From Flavobacterium poyangense (GTDB lineage: Bacteria; Bacteroidota; Bacteroidia; Flavobacteriales; Flavobacteriaceae), in assembly GCF_011751075.1 (NCBI RefSeq), contig NZ_JAALLN010000002.1:328709-392708 (forward strand): a stretch of DNA of 64,000 nucleotides, read 5' to 3'. Position 1 is the stretch's first letter, and every line of letters begins with the position of its first letter. The position numbers were made by a program, and so were the translations under genes. The notes beneath the pieces are model-generated. The model had not been told where the DNA came from. It searched no databases and worked only from the letters and a program-made list of their open reading frames with translations. Shown here piece after piece: positions 16,863 through 25,930 of the stretch.

Positions 16863-16965
16863 GTACAGAGGCACAAAGTAACAAAGGCGCAGAGGTCTTT
16901 AAACAATTAAAGTACAAAGAATAAAACCTCTGCTCCTTTGTCGCTTTGTCGCTTTGAACCTCAAA
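16863..16965. repeat. Family C dispersed repeat, inverted arms
   Basis: AGAGGCACAAAGTAACAAAG on the left is roughly complementary to CTTTGTCGCTTTGAACCTC on the right. It fills the mntH-mntR gap. Related CGCAAAG/CACAAAG words occur at 18690, 39823, 47070 and 47965. Confidence 0.55.
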
Positions 16966-16974
16966 AAATAAAAA

Positions 16975-17628
16975 ATGACTTTCTCAGAAGAAAACTACTT
17001 AAAAGCGATATACCATCTTACTGCTTCCTCAGAAACAGAAGTAAGCACCAATGCTATTGCCGAAATGATGGAAACTAAAGCTTCATCGGTTACAGATATG
17101 CTTAAAAAGCTGTCCGAAAAGGATTTAGTAAATTACAAAAAATACCAAGGTGTTTCTTTGACTGAAAACGGTAAACTGGCTGCGAAAATGATTGTTCGAA
17201 AACACCGTTTGTGGGAAGTCTTTCTGGTTGAAAAGCTAAATTTCAGCTGGGATGAAGTTCACGATATTGCGGAGCAGTTAGAACATATCAAATCAGAGCA
17301 ACTGATTAACCGTTTAGATGATTTTCTCGGAAATCCAACCGAAGACCCACACGGAGACCCAATTCCGGATGCTAACGGACGTATCGTTAAAATTGAGAAG
17401 CATTTATTATCTGAGTTAACCGAAGGGCAAATTGGTGTTTGTGTTGGCGTAAAAGACACCTCATCGGAGTTTTTAAAATATCTGGACAAACAGGAAATTG
17501 CTTTAGGTTCTAAAATTGAACTCCTATCCAAAGAGTCTTTTGATTTATCGGTAAAAATAAAAGTTGACGATAAAGAATTATCGATTTCTAATAAAATTGC
17601 TTCTAATTTGTTTGTAAAACTGGTTTAG
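16975..17628 (+). CDS. mntR: Metal-dependent regulator of the DtxR/MntR family
   Basis: The 217-residue protein has an N-terminal winged helix (MTFSEENYLKAIYHL to about 65), a metal-binding dimerisation domain (RKHRLWEVFLVEKL, then EHIKSEQLI and DPHGDPIP) and a C-terminal FeoA/SH3-like domain (about 145-217). The three-domain layout matches DtxR and the long MntR/IdeR form. The metal cannot be fixed from sequence alone; position behind mntH favours manganese. It likely binds the TTTTAGAC palindromes at 12940 and 14918 with Mn or Fe as corepressor. No such box precedes mntR itself, so it may be transcribed through from mntH. Confidence 0.9.
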   Translation: MTFSEENYLKAIYHLTASSETEVSTNAIAEMMETKASSVTDMLKKLSEKDLVNYKKYQGVSLTENGKLAAKMIVRKHRLWEVFLVEKLNFSWDEVHDIAEQLEHIKSEQLINRLDDFLGNPTEDPHGDPIPDANGRIVKIEKHLLSELTEGQIGVCVGVKDTSSEFLKYLDKQEIALGSKIELLSKESFDLSVKIKVDDKELSISNKIASNLFVKLV

Positions 17629-17642
17629 AAACACGCTCAAAA

Positions 17643-17682
17643 AAAAATCCCAAAACTCCATTAAGCAGTTTTGGGATTTTTT
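17643..17682. terminator. Bidirectional terminator between convergent genes
   Basis: AAATCCCAAAACT pairs with AGTTTTGGGATTT around an eight-base loop, with an A-run before and a T-run after. It serves mntR (plus) and the gene at 17685 (minus). Confidence 0.88.
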
Positions 17683-17684
17683 AT

Positions 17685-18212
17685 TTAATCTTTCAGGCTA
17701 TACAATATCTTTTGAAAATCGCCTTTGAATTTGTCTTTATGCTCTGTTGAAGTCCATGAAAACACTTTATAAAAAGCTTTTTTGGTTTCAACAATACCAA
17801 CTAAATAATAAATATCCATCGCAGCATCTTTATCAAAGTAACTAATATCAACTTCTAAAAAATTAGTATCATTAATTTTCTTGGTAACCGGTGCAGAAAC
17901 CGTTTTCTTCTCTACATCCTTAAGGAACTCTTTCATAAAATCATCATAAAAGTCACTTGTTGAGCTATAGTTTAATTCTACAAGGGCTAAATCTTCTTTC
18001 AGATCATAAATTACAAATCCATAGGTTTCTTTGACCTCGCTTTTGTATTCAATAGCAGATGATGCATTTATACCAACCGTTTTATTCATATAATCAGGCA
18101 GGCTAACCGTAAAAGTATGTCCTGCTTTGTATTCTTTCATTTTTGTTTGAGCAGAGACTTTCGCAGAAACAAAAGTCAATGCAAGCATAAAAAGAGTAAT
18201 TGCTTTATTCAT
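17685..18212 (-). CDS. Secreted protein of unknown function
   Basis: I do not recognise this 175-residue protein. It starts with a signal peptide (MNKAITLFMLALTFVSAKVS, cut after AKVSA). The rest is mixed, fairly polar, with no Cys and no known motif (DLALVELNYSSTSDFYDDFM, SWTSTEHKDKFKGDFQKI). The repeated short hydrophobic beta-like stretches and the length suggest a single compact domain. It is a monocistronic gene between a terminator and another unknown gene, with no link to the metal block apparent. Confidence 0.7.
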   Translation of the reverse strand: MNKAITLFMLALTFVSAKVSAQTKMKEYKAGHTFTVSLPDYMNKTVGINASSAIEYKSEVKETYGFVIYDLKEDLALVELNYSSTSDFYDDFMKEFLKDVEKKTVSAPVTKKINDTNFLEVDISYFDKDAAMDIYYLVGIVETKKAFYKVFSWTSTEHKDKFKGDFQKILYSLKD

Positions 18213-18271
18213 TTGGGGTAAACTTTAATTTTATAGTTTATTTTTAATTCTCTGTGCTCTTCAAAAAACAC

Positions 18272-18673
18272 TTAAACAATCCCTTTCTCAATCATTTCGA
18301 GCATTACGGGTGAAGCGTTTTTGAAAGTTGGAGGTTGTTCAATAATACTTCCGGCATTTTTCTTGTTCACTTTAAACGTCAGATCGTTATCTGTTGTAAA
18401 CAAAAGTGCTGTCAGGAATGGTTTTTTAATATAAGAGCCTAATACCAATAAAGCTTCGTCTAATGTATGAATGCTTTCTATTTCCTCGGTTTTATAGCGG
18501 GTTGTTAACGATATCGAGTACGTATTGTCCTCATTCAGAACCAATCTGAAATAGATGTTTTTGATCTCGGTATCACCAATGGTTTTGGCTAAAGTTAATT
18601 TGGCAAAGGTGCCGCTTTGAATGCTTTCTTTTACACGTTCGCAGAAAAGAGCAAATATAGGTTCGTATGACAT
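18272..18673 (-). CDS. Cytoplasmic protein of unknown function
   Basis: I do not recognise this 133-residue protein. It has no signal or membrane segment. The start MSYEPIFALFCERVKESIQS is followed by a mixed alpha/beta pattern (LAKTIGDTEIKNIYFRLVLN) and the C-terminal FKNASPVMLEMIEKGIV. It could be a stand-alone version of a domain found at the N-terminus of longer enzymes, but that is only an impression. Its neighbours, a secreted unknown and a crotonase, give no clue. Confidence 0.6.
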   Translation of the reverse strand: MSYEPIFALFCERVKESIQSGTFAKLTLAKTIGDTEIKNIYFRLVLNEDNTYSISLTTRYKTEEIESIHTLDEALLVLGSYIKKPFLTALLFTTDNDLTFKVNKKNAGSIIEQPPTFKNASPVMLEMIEKGIV

Positions 18674-18689
18674 AGTGTTTCTTTTTTCT

Positions 18690-18775
18690 CAACCGCTAAG
18701 TTCGCTAAGAGATACTCAAAGAACACAAAGCGTTGTGAACTTAGCGTATCTCTTTGCGTCCCTTGCGGTTAAACT
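18690..18775. repeat. Family C dispersed repeat, inverted arms
   Basis: CCGCTAAGTTCGCTAAGAGA at the left is the approximate reverse complement of CTTAGCGTATCTCTTTGCG plus CCTTGCGG at the right, with TTGTGAACTTAG between them. It fills the 130-base gap between the unknown gene and the crotonase. Confidence 0.6.
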
Positions 18776-18803
18776 ACTTTACTACTTAGCAGTTAATCGT
18801 TTA

Positions 18804-19586
18804 TTACTTCCCCGTAAATTCAGGTTTTCTTTTTTCTAAAAATGCAGTAGTCCCTTCCTTAAAATCCTGAGTCCCGAAACATTTACCGAATGATTTTATC
18901 TCCGTCTCAAAACCATTTTTACCGTCTGTAAAATTGGCGTTGATCGTTTTTATCGCTTTACTGATGGCAAAAGGAGCATTTTTGATGATTTTTTGTGCGA
19001 TTCCTTTCGTAAACTCTAAAAGTTCTGCCTGTGTTACCACATGGTTTACTAAACCATACTGTTTAGCCTCTTCCGCAGTAATCATTCCGGCCGTCATTAT
19101 TAATTCCATTGCACGTCCTTTACCAACAAGTTGTGGCAAACGTTGCGTCCCTCCGTATCCCGGAATTAGTCCCAAACTTACTTCGGGTAATCCCATTTTA
19201 GCATTGTCTGAAGCTACTCTAAAATGACACGCCATCGCCAACTCTAATCCTCCGCCTAAAGCGAAACCATTAACAGCAGCGATAACCGGTTTTTTCAGAT
19301 TTTCAATATAATCAAACAAAGATTCCTGACCTTCGGCTGCTAATTGTGCCCCTTCAATAATAGTATAGTTTGCAAATTCTGAAATATCAGCTCCTGCCAC
19401 AAAGGCTTTCTCACCGCTTCCGGTCAAAATAATAACTCTTACATCATTATTTTTGCTTAACAACTTTATTGCTTTATTCAAGTCACTAATAGTCGCTTTG
19501 TTTAGTGCGTTTAGTTTTGTAGGCCTGTTTATTGTAATTGTTGCAATATTTTCTTCAATAGAAATTAAAAGATTCTCGTAGTTCAT
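18804..19586 (-). CDS. Enoyl-CoA hydratase/isomerase (crotonase) family protein
   Basis: At 260 residues this is a standard single-domain crotonase. The oxyanion-hole segments are AFVAGADISEF and ALGGGLELAMACHFRVA. Both catalytic Glu positions of true hydratases are present (LGGGLELA and GLPEVSLGLIPGYGGTQRL). It should hydrate short-chain trans-2-enoyl-CoA in beta-oxidation or butyrate-type metabolism. No thiolase or hydroxyacyl-CoA dehydrogenase is adjacent. It is 10 bases downstream of the histidine kinase and probably co-transcribed with it. Confidence 0.92.
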   Translation of the reverse strand: MNYENLLISIEENIATITINRPTKLNALNKATISDLNKAIKLLSKNNDVRVIILTGSGEKAFVAGADISEFANYTIIEGAQLAAEGQESLFDYIENLKKPVIAAVNGFALGGGLELAMACHFRVASDNAKMGLPEVSLGLIPGYGGTQRLPQLVGKGRAMELIMTAGMITAEEAKQYGLVNHVVTQAELLEFTKGIAQKIIKNAPFAISKAIKTINANFTDGKNGFETEIKSFGKCFGTQDFKEGTTAFLEKRKPEFTGK

Positions 19587-19596
19587 GACGCTTATT

Positions 19597-21069
19597 TTAA
19601 GAGTTTATGATTGGTAAAGAAACTCTGAATGTAGTTCCTTTGCCATATGTTGATTCAAAGGTAATTGTTCCTTTGTAATTTTCGATTATGTTTTTAATAA
19701 TTCCAAGTCCAAGACCCATTCCGCTGGTTTTGGTGGTGAATTTCGGTTCAAAAATTCTGCCGGTATCTTGTTTCTGAATCCCGATTCCGTTGTCTTTTAC
19801 TGCAATTTCGACATTATTATTTCGCCGTTTTACAGTAACTACGATAGACTTCTGTATCTGATTCTCGGGAATGGCTTGCGTTGCATTTTTAACCAGATTG
19901 GTAATTACACGGATCAGTTGCGTACGATCCATTTTAGAAATGATTTCCTCTTCCTGACTTTCAAAAACAATATAATCTTCATTAAAAATATCCAGTGAAA
20001 GCTCTACGACCTCTACTACATTTAATGTTTCATTTTGCTGTGCCGGCATCGATGCAAAATTCGAAAATGCCGAGGCAACAGCCGTCATAGTATCAATTTG
20101 CTGAATTAAGGTTTCTGAATAATCATTCAGCTTTTGCTTAACATCCGGAACAGTCGGGTCAAACTTTCGTTGAAAACTCTGCACCGTCAAACGCATTGGG
20201 GTTAACGGATTTTTAATTTCGTGTGCAACTTGTTTTGCCATTTCACGCCATGCTTCTTCACGTTCACTCTGAGCTAGCTTTACCGCACTGGTCTCCAGTT
20301 TATCAACCATTCCGTTATAGGCTTTGATCAGAAAGTTTACTTCTTTACTATTCGCTTCCAGTACAATCTTTTCATTCTTCTGATCTAAATTGGTTTCTTC
20401 TAATCGGTCAGAAATGGTCTTCAGTGATTTTGTAATGTAAGTAGACAAAAAATAAGCAAGCCCAAAAGCCACTAAAAGCATAAAAGAGTATACCTGACTT
20501 AAGCGAATCAAGAAAGTGTTTAATTCATTGTCGTAATAACCGTCATCTTCTAAGTAAGGAAGGTTTAAGATTCCCAAAGGCTTGAATTTTTCGTCCTTAA
20601 TTAAGCTGTAGGAAGATCTGTTCTTGACACCGTCTATGGTTTTAATATCAACAAAACGTTTCTCGATAGAAGATCGAACGAGTTTAAGAATATACTCCGG
20701 AATGGGTGGTGGGGCTTTGTCTACAGCAAAAGATTCTTTTGAGGATTTTAGCAATTTCCCGTCCAAACTGTAAATGTTGATTTCGATTTTATGAATTTGG
20801 GCTAATTCATGGATTTTATCTTTAAAAATTAAATCCAGATTCCCCGTTTTCAACGGATAAGTGGTAGTCGACAACACATAATTGATATGCTCCTTTACCG
20901 CATTTTCTTTGCGTTCTAAACGTTCCTGATGGTATTCTTTGGCTTCATTTTTAAACTGAATAATCGAAATGGAGGCCAATAAAAAAGAAGCCACAACAAT
21001 CAATACAATCATCGACAGGAAAATCCTGGTACGTAAGGAAAGCATCGACATTTTGAAGTTGTTCAGCAT
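19597..21069 (-). CDS. Sensor histidine kinase, NtrY-like (orphan)
   Basis: I take the ATG at 21067-21069 (MLNNFKMSMLSLRTR); the frame extends 8 codons further only with a TTG. The protein is about 490 residues: one membrane helix near 15-30, an extracytoplasmic sensor domain to about 185, a second helix, a HAMP linker (DRLEETN), a HisKA domain with the phospho-acceptor in QVAHEIKNPLTPMRL, and an HATPase with NLVKNATQAIP, DNGIGI and GMGLGLGIIKNI. The layout fits NtrY-type kinases. No response regulator is in the neighbourhood, so its partner is encoded elsewhere. The signal is unknown. Confidence 0.88.
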   Translation of the reverse strand: MLNNFKMSMLSLRTRIFLSMIVLIVVASFLLASISIIQFKNEAKEYHQERLERKENAVKEHINYVLSTTTYPLKTGNLDLIFKDKIHELAQIHKIEINIYSLDGKLLKSSKESFAVDKAPPPIPEYILKLVRSSIEKRFVDIKTIDGVKNRSSYSLIKDEKFKPLGILNLPYLEDDGYYDNELNTFLIRLSQVYSFMLLVAFGLAYFLSTYITKSLKTISDRLEETNLDQKNEKIVLEANSKEVNFLIKAYNGMVDKLETSAVKLAQSEREEAWREMAKQVAHEIKNPLTPMRLTVQSFQRKFDPTVPDVKQKLNDYSETLIQQIDTMTAVASAFSNFASMPAQQNETLNVVEVVELSLDIFNEDYIVFESQEEEIISKMDRTQLIRVITNLVKNATQAIPENQIQKSIVVTVKRRNNNVEIAVKDNGIGIQKQDTGRIFEPKFTTKTSGMGLGLGIIKNIIENYKGTITFESTYGKGTTFRVSLPIINS

Positions 21070-21084
21070 TACTTTTTTGTTTTT

Positions 21085-21406
21085 TTTCCACAAATTGCAC
21101 GAATTTGCACTATTTTTTTTCTGTTTTCTTTGAATTTTATGCCACAGATTAAAGGGATTATAATGATTTTTATTTTTAGCGAATGAAAAGTCCTGACATT
21201 ACTTTTTATCTCTCGTTATATTTTATCCTTTTTAATTAGTAAAAATTAACGCAAACTTCCCTTTTTTAAATTTATGACACAGATTAAAAGGATTATAATG
21301 ATTTTTATTCTTAATGTTTAAAAAATCTCCGAAATCCCTTTAATCTGTGGCAAAACTCTATCCTTTATAATTCGTGCAAATTAGTGTAATTCGCGGCAAT
21401 ATTTCA
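21085..21406. repeat. Family A dispersed repeats in the kinase-hemJ gap
   Basis: GCCACAGATTAAAGGGATTA and GACACAGATTAAAAGGATTA with the shared tail TAATGATTTTTATT are direct repeats about 130 bases apart, and CCCTTTAATCTGTGGCAAA is their inverse. CACAAATTGCACGAATTTGC opens the region and AATTCGTGCAAATTAGTG closes it. No gene was seen. Confidence 0.75.
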
Positions 21407-21958
21407 TTATTTTTTTTCTCTTATTCGTTTATAAAATCTAAATCCTAACATTATTAAAATCGAGAATACCATAATCCCGATTACACCGTAAATCCAGTTG
21501 ATGGCACTTTTTAGCACCACTAAAAAAACGACCGCGAATAATATTATGGTGGCACCTTCATTCCATAAACGCATAAAATTATTGGTGTATTTTACCTCAT
21601 CCCTTTGCAATTGTTTGAAAATCTGATGGCATTTTGCATGATACAAATACAATAAAAATACAAAACACAATTTAACATGCATCCACGGCATTTTGAGCCA
21701 GGCGTTTCCTAAATCTGTAAAAAATAACATCCAAAAAGCAAAAATGCTTGCCAAAACTGCAGATGGCCAGGTGATAATATACCACAAACGGTACGCCATA
21801 ATTTTGTATTGCGCCTGTAAAATTTCCTTTTCAGGTGATGGTTTTTCGTTTGCTTCAATTTGATACACAAACAGACGAACGATATAAAACAATCCTGCAA
21901 ACCAGGTGATTACAAAAATTAGATGTAAGGATTTTAAGTAGTTATAGTATTGATCCAT
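21407..21958 (-). CDS. hemJ: Protoporphyrinogen IX oxidase HemJ (CopD-like membrane protein)
   Basis: This 183-residue protein has four to five membrane helices and the HemJ signature: a conserved His in the first helix (SLHLIFVITWFAGLFYIVRL) and a second region WMHVKLCFVFLLYLYHAKC. HemJ oxidises protoporphyrinogen IX to protoporphyrin IX in bacteria lacking HemG or HemY. It is 17 bases downstream of hemH on the same strand, so the last two steps of heme synthesis are co-transcribed. The length is slightly above the usual 140-150 because of a C-terminal extra helix. Confidence 0.9.
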   Translation of the reverse strand: MDQYYNYLKSLHLIFVITWFAGLFYIVRLFVYQIEANEKPSPEKEILQAQYKIMAYRLWYIITWPSAVLASIFAFWMLFFTDLGNAWLKMPWMHVKLCFVFLLYLYHAKCHQIFKQLQRDEVKYTNNFMRLWNEGATIILFAVVFLVVLKSAINWIYGVIGIMVFSILIMLGFRFYKRIREKK

Positions 21959-21975
21959 TTGAGTCTTCTCTATTT

Positions 21976-23001
21976 CTATTTTCTATCTGCCCAATCATTA
22001 ATCCAGTTACTAACTGTCTGACACCATTCGTCGTCGTCATTCAAACACGGAATCGCTAAAAATTCTTCACCACCGTTGGCTTCAAAGTCTTCTTTGGCAC
22101 GCATTGCAATTTCTTCCAGTGTTTCTAAACAATCGGTAACAAATGCAGGTGTTACAACGGCAATTTTCTTAATTCCTCTTGACGGCATTTTATCGATTTC
22201 AACATCGGTATAAGGCTCAAGCCATTTATCACCTGCTAATCTGGACTGGAAAGTAACGCAATATTTGTCTTCAGGAATTCCTAACTGCTCTACTACCAAA
22301 CGTGTTGTTTCATAACAATGAGTTCTATAGCAAAATTCTGCTTCAGGAGTTCCAACTTCACAGCACATTTCGTTGGTAACAAACTTTTTATGTGATTTTG
22401 TTTTATCTGTTTTGCGAACATGACGTTCCGGGATTCCATGATAAGAGAAAACCAACTGATCGTAATCAAAACCTTTCAGGTTTTTCTCAATAGAATCGGC
22501 AACGTTTTTAATGTAATCCAGTTTGTTGTAAAACGCGGGAACATCGGTAAATCTCATGTTTGGAAATTTCTTCTTGCGAATTTCTTCTGCTAACACTAAA
22601 ATAGTCAAAGTCGAAGCCATAGCATATTGCGGATACAGCGGAAAAAGCAATACCTCATTAACACCCTGATCGTGCAATTCCTGTAATCCTTTTTCAATTG
22701 TCATTGACCCATAACGCATTGCTAATGCAACCGGAACAGTTGATAAAGGCTGCACTTTTTTCTTCATTCTTTCAGAAAGCACCACTAACGGAGAACCTTC
22801 TTCCCACCAAATTTTTGCATAAGCATGTGCTGATTCTTCCGGTCTTTTTCTTAGAATAATACCTCTAACCAAAAAGGCTCTCAATAAATACGGAACGTCA
22901 ATTACGTATTTATCCATTAAAAATTCATCTAAATATGGTTTTACATCTTTTGGGGTTGGACTATCCGGAGATCCTAAGTTTACTAATAATACGCCTTTCA
23001 T
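21976..23001 (-). CDS. hemH: Ferrochelatase HemH
   Basis: The 341-residue protein inserts Fe2+ into protoporphyrin IX. It begins with MKGVLLVNLGSPDSPTPKDV, a family hallmark. The catalytic His lies in VFSYHGIPERHVRK and the acidic metal path in TPAFVTDCLETLEEIA. YRTHCYETTRLV follows the normal pattern. There is no C-terminal membrane anchor. It heads a two-gene operon with hemJ and has a TACTTTTG box upstream at 23069-23076. Confidence 0.96.
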   Translation of the reverse strand: MKGVLLVNLGSPDSPTPKDVKPYLDEFLMDKYVIDVPYLLRAFLVRGIILRKRPEESAHAYAKIWWEEGSPLVVLSERMKKKVQPLSTVPVALAMRYGSMTIEKGLQELHDQGVNEVLLFPLYPQYAMASTLTILVLAEEIRKKKFPNMRFTDVPAFYNKLDYIKNVADSIEKNLKGFDYDQLVFSYHGIPERHVRKTDKTKSHKKFVTNEMCCEVGTPEAEFCYRTHCYETTRLVVEQLGIPEDKYCVTFQSRLAGDKWLEPYTDVEIDKMPSRGIKKIAVVTPAFVTDCLETLEEIAMRAKEDFEANGGEEFLAIPCLNDDDEWCQTVSNWINDWADRK

Positions 23002-23068
23002 TCTGTTCTTTTGTTACTTTAGGCTTTAAGCTTTAGGCTTTAAGCATTTGTTATATTTAAATTTTTGT

Positions 23069-23076
23069 CAAAAGTA
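23069..23076 (-). promoter_or_regulatory. -7 box (TACTTTTG) for hemH-hemJ
   Basis: The minus strand reads TACTTTTG (TAnnTTTG) 68 bases before the hemH ATG. The leader between contains two copies of CTTTAGGCTTTAAG (about 23019-23045), a short tandem repeat of unknown meaning. Confidence 0.45.
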
Positions 23077-23160
23077 TCGTTTGTTACTTCTTATAAAAAT
23101 GATAAATGTTATGTTTAATTTATAGTATGATATCTAAAACTGATGTCAACAAATCATAAT

Positions 23161-23541
23161 TCAATTTTCATTTACAAAATCTATTTCTTTACTTAATTTT
23201 TCCTTCCATCCTGCACCATTCCTTTTATCAAGATAAGAATCTGTTATTCTATGATATTCTTTAGTTGCTTTATCCAGCTCTCGGTCACCAATAGTGCAAC
23301 CTAGATTTTTTTTATACAAACCGTATCTTTTGTAGATACTATCAATCTTCTTCTTATTTAATAATTGTTTCTTCGCTTTTACAGAATCCGGATAAATAAA
23401 TGGTAAGCCATAAGTGAATGTTTTCACACTATCAGCCTCAACATCTCTAAATGCCTGATTTCTATACTCAGAAAACAAACTATTCTCTTCCGATTTACAG
23501 CCTAATAAAAAGATTAATGCTAAAAACGTAATTCCTTTCAT
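23161..23541 (-). CDS. Small lipoprotein of unknown function
   Basis: I do not recognise this 126-residue protein. MKGITFLALIFLLGC ends in a lipobox with Cys 15, so it is a membrane-anchored lipoprotein. The mature part is highly charged (RELDKATKEYHRITDSYLDK) and looks helical. It lies 2 bases downstream of the AraC-type regulator on the same strand, so they are probably co-transcribed. Confidence 0.7.
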   Translation of the reverse strand: MKGITFLALIFLLGCKSEENSLFSEYRNQAFRDVEADSVKTFTYGLPFIYPDSVKAKKQLLNKKKIDSIYKRYGLYKKNLGCTIGDRELDKATKEYHRITDSYLDKRNGAGWKEKLSKEIDFVNEN

Positions 23542-23543
23542 TG

Positions 23544-24416
23544 TTAAACATTTGTATTAATCGACATTAAATACTTTTTAGGCGTCGTGGCAAACTTTTT
23601 CTTGAATGCCGCTATAAAGTGACTTCCTGTACTGTAGCCAATTTTTAACCCCACTTCGTTTACATTATAAGAACCGCTGTCGAGTAACTTTCTGGCGAAA
23701 TCCATTTTGTAATCAAACAGAAACCCATAAACAGTATCCCCGTAAATTTGTTTGAAACCCATTTTTAGTTTCTTCAGATTCAATCCGATTTCATCTGCCA
23801 ATTCTTGCAAACCCGGTGGTTCAGCCATATTGGCGATAATAATTTCTTTGGCTTTTCGGATTTTCAAAACGTTATCTTCGTCAATCAAAAACGGACATTG
23901 TTCTGCATTGGGATCTTCTGTTCTATTAAAATACAAACTCAATAATTCGTATCCTTTTCCTTTATAGTATAGGTTTTTAATAGACGGATGAAGGTTATAA
24001 TGAAACAACTGACTCAATACAATCGCCATAGATGGGCTAATATTCCCCTCGTTATAATACTTTTTATCCTTATTATCAGGACTTAAAAAAGTAATATAAT
24101 CAGCTTCGGCAGAAAACAGCGCATGAAATTTCTTTATGGAAACAATTACAGAAATCACCCATGAATTTGGAGCAAGTTCTAAATGAAGCGGTAATTCTTT
24201 CTGTGGATTATACAAAAGCAGTGATTTTTCTTCCTTCAATTCCAAAGCATAAGTACCTTGATTGAATAAAAATTTAGCATTGCCTTTTATACCAAAGTGA
24301 AACTGTATCAGACCACTACCAACTTCATGCTGTGCAAAAAATGGCTCCGGACTGTCATTCTGAAAACGAATTAGCGTAAAATCATCTTCAATTTTTATAA
24401 TTTCCTGAGAACTCAT
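23544..24416 (-). CDS. AraC-family transcriptional regulator
   Basis: I prefer the ATG at 24414-24416 (MSSQEIIKIEDDFTLIRF); the 22 residues in front of it (start 24482) are hydrophobic and unlike the family. The 290-residue protein has a cupin-like N-terminal sensing domain and two C-terminal helix-turn-helix motifs (LQELADEIGLNLKKLKMGFK; NEVGLKIGYSTGSHFIAAFK). It is divergent from hemA and lies between the two arms of the heme cluster, so control of heme synthesis or of an iron response is a fair inference. The ligand is unknown. Confidence 0.9.
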   Translation of the reverse strand: MSSQEIIKIEDDFTLIRFQNDSPEPFFAQHEVGSGLIQFHFGIKGNAKFLFNQGTYALELKEEKSLLLYNPQKELPLHLELAPNSWVISVIVSIKKFHALFSAEADYITFLSPDNKDKKYYNEGNISPSMAIVLSQLFHYNLHPSIKNLYYKGKGYELLSLYFNRTEDPNAEQCPFLIDEDNVLKIRKAKEIIIANMAEPPGLQELADEIGLNLKKLKMGFKQIYGDTVYGFLFDYKMDFARKLLDSGSYNVNEVGLKIGYSTGSHFIAAFKKKFATTPKKYLMSINTNV

Positions 24417-24611
24417 AGCGATATTTTTTTGAAAGATAAATGGAACGAAAAACAAAATCTTATTTAGAATGACTCTAAACAAAACGATTCTAACAACTTG
24501 ATTTTGCTACAAAAATAATCCTTTTTGCATAAAAACAGCTCTTTACAAACAAAAAAACATATAGCGACATAAAAAGTACTTTGAGCGTTATTTTTATAAA
24601 AGGTATAATGA

Positions 24612-24619
24612 TAATTTTG
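24612..24619 (+). promoter_or_regulatory. -7 box (TAATTTTG) for hemA
   Basis: TAATTTTG matches TAnnTTTG and lies 25 bases before the chosen hemA ATG at 24644. It is inside the longer in-frame extension, which supports the shorter start. Confidence 0.5.
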
Positions 24620-24643
24620 TTGCACTTTTATGAAAGTGGATTT

Positions 24644-25894
24644 ATGGAAAACAACAACGCACCAAAACATCTTTATTTTTACTCAGTTGGTCTGAGTTAC
24701 AAAAAAGCCGATGCGGAGGTCAGAGGTAAATTTAGTCTGGATGCAATTGCAAAAACGCGTCTATTAGAACAAGCCAAAAACGAAGGGATCGAAAGCTTAA
24801 TTGTAACTTCGACCTGCAACAGAACTGAAATTTACGGTTTTGCAGAACACCCGTTTCAATTGATAAAACTAATTTGTGATAACAGCAATGGTTCTGTTGA
24901 TGCCTTTCAAAAGGTAGGATTTGTTTATAAAAATCAGGAAGCGATTAATCATATGTTTCGCGTAGGAACAGGATTAGACAGTCAGATTCTTGGTGACTTC
25001 GAAATTATCTCTCAAATAAAAACCAGCTTTTCACATTCAAAATCAATGAATTTGGCCAATGCTTTTTTAGAAAGATTGGTAAATGCGGTAATTCAGGCGA
25101 GTAAGAAAATCAAAAACGAAACAGAGATCAGTTCAGGTGCCACTTCGGTTTCATTTGCCTCTGTACAATATATCCTTAAAAATGTTGCCGACATCAGTAA
25201 TAAAAACATTTTGTTGTTCGGAACCGGGAAGATCGGAAGAAATACTTGCGAAAATCTGGTAAAACATACCAAAAATGAACATATTACTTTAATTAACAGA
25301 ACCAAAGACAAGGCAGAGAAATTGGCCGGAAAACTAAATCTGATCGTTAAAGATTATTCTGAATTACATCTTGAACTTCAAAAAGCCGATGTTGTTGTTG
25401 TAGCCACAGGAGCTCAAAACCCAACCGTTGACAAAGCAATTCTAAATCTTAAAAAACCATTATTGATTTTGGATTTATCTATTCCGAAAAATGTCAATGA
25501 AAATGTAGAAGATTTAGAAGGCGTAACTTTAATCCACATGGATTATTTGTCTCAACTGACAGACGAAACTTTAGAAAACCGTAAACTGCACATCCCAGCG
25601 GCAGAAGCGATTATAGAAGAAGTAAAAGAAGAATTCATAACCTGGACTAAAGGAAGAAAATTTGCACCTACAATTAATGCTTTAAAAGAAAAGCTGAATG
25701 CCATAAAAAATTCAGAATTAGATTTTCAAAGCAAAAAAATAACCGATTTTAATGAAGAACAAGCTGAGATTATCAGCGCAAGAATCATTCAGAAAATCAC
25801 TACTCATTTTGCCAATCATTTAAAAGACGATGATACTATGGTCGATGAAAGCATCGAATGGATCGAAAAAGTCTTTAAAATAAAAGCCTCGTAA
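24644..25894 (+). CDS. hemA: Glutamyl-tRNA reductase HemA
   Basis: I start at ATG 24644 (MENNNAPKHLYFYSVGLS); a start at 24581 would overlap the -7 box. The 416-residue enzyme reduces glutamyl-tRNA(Glu) to glutamate-1-semialdehyde with NADPH, the first committed step of heme synthesis by the C5 route. The nucleophile is Cys 58 in STCNRTEIYG. The NADPH domain has LFGTGKIGRNTCENL, and the linker SSGATSVSFASVQYIL is canonical. It opens the plus-strand heme gene series. hemL, the next step, is not in the window. Confidence 0.96.
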   Translation: MENNNAPKHLYFYSVGLSYKKADAEVRGKFSLDAIAKTRLLEQAKNEGIESLIVTSTCNRTEIYGFAEHPFQLIKLICDNSNGSVDAFQKVGFVYKNQEAINHMFRVGTGLDSQILGDFEIISQIKTSFSHSKSMNLANAFLERLVNAVIQASKKIKNETEISSGATSVSFASVQYILKNVADISNKNILLFGTGKIGRNTCENLVKHTKNEHITLINRTKDKAEKLAGKLNLIVKDYSELHLELQKADVVVVATGAQNPTVDKAILNLKKPLLILDLSIPKNVNENVEDLEGVTLIHMDYLSQLTDETLENRKLHIPAAEAIIEEVKEEFITWTKGRKFAPTINALKEKLNAIKNSELDFQSKKITDFNEEQAEIISARIIQKITTHFANHLKDDDTMVDESIEWIEKVFKIKAS

Positions 25895-25930
25895 AGTTTA
25901 AAAGCTTTTAGGGCGCTTAAAAAATATTTA

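Noticed and set aside
24581..24643. Extended N-terminus of HemA
   Set aside because: It overlaps the -7 box and encodes residues unlike the family start.
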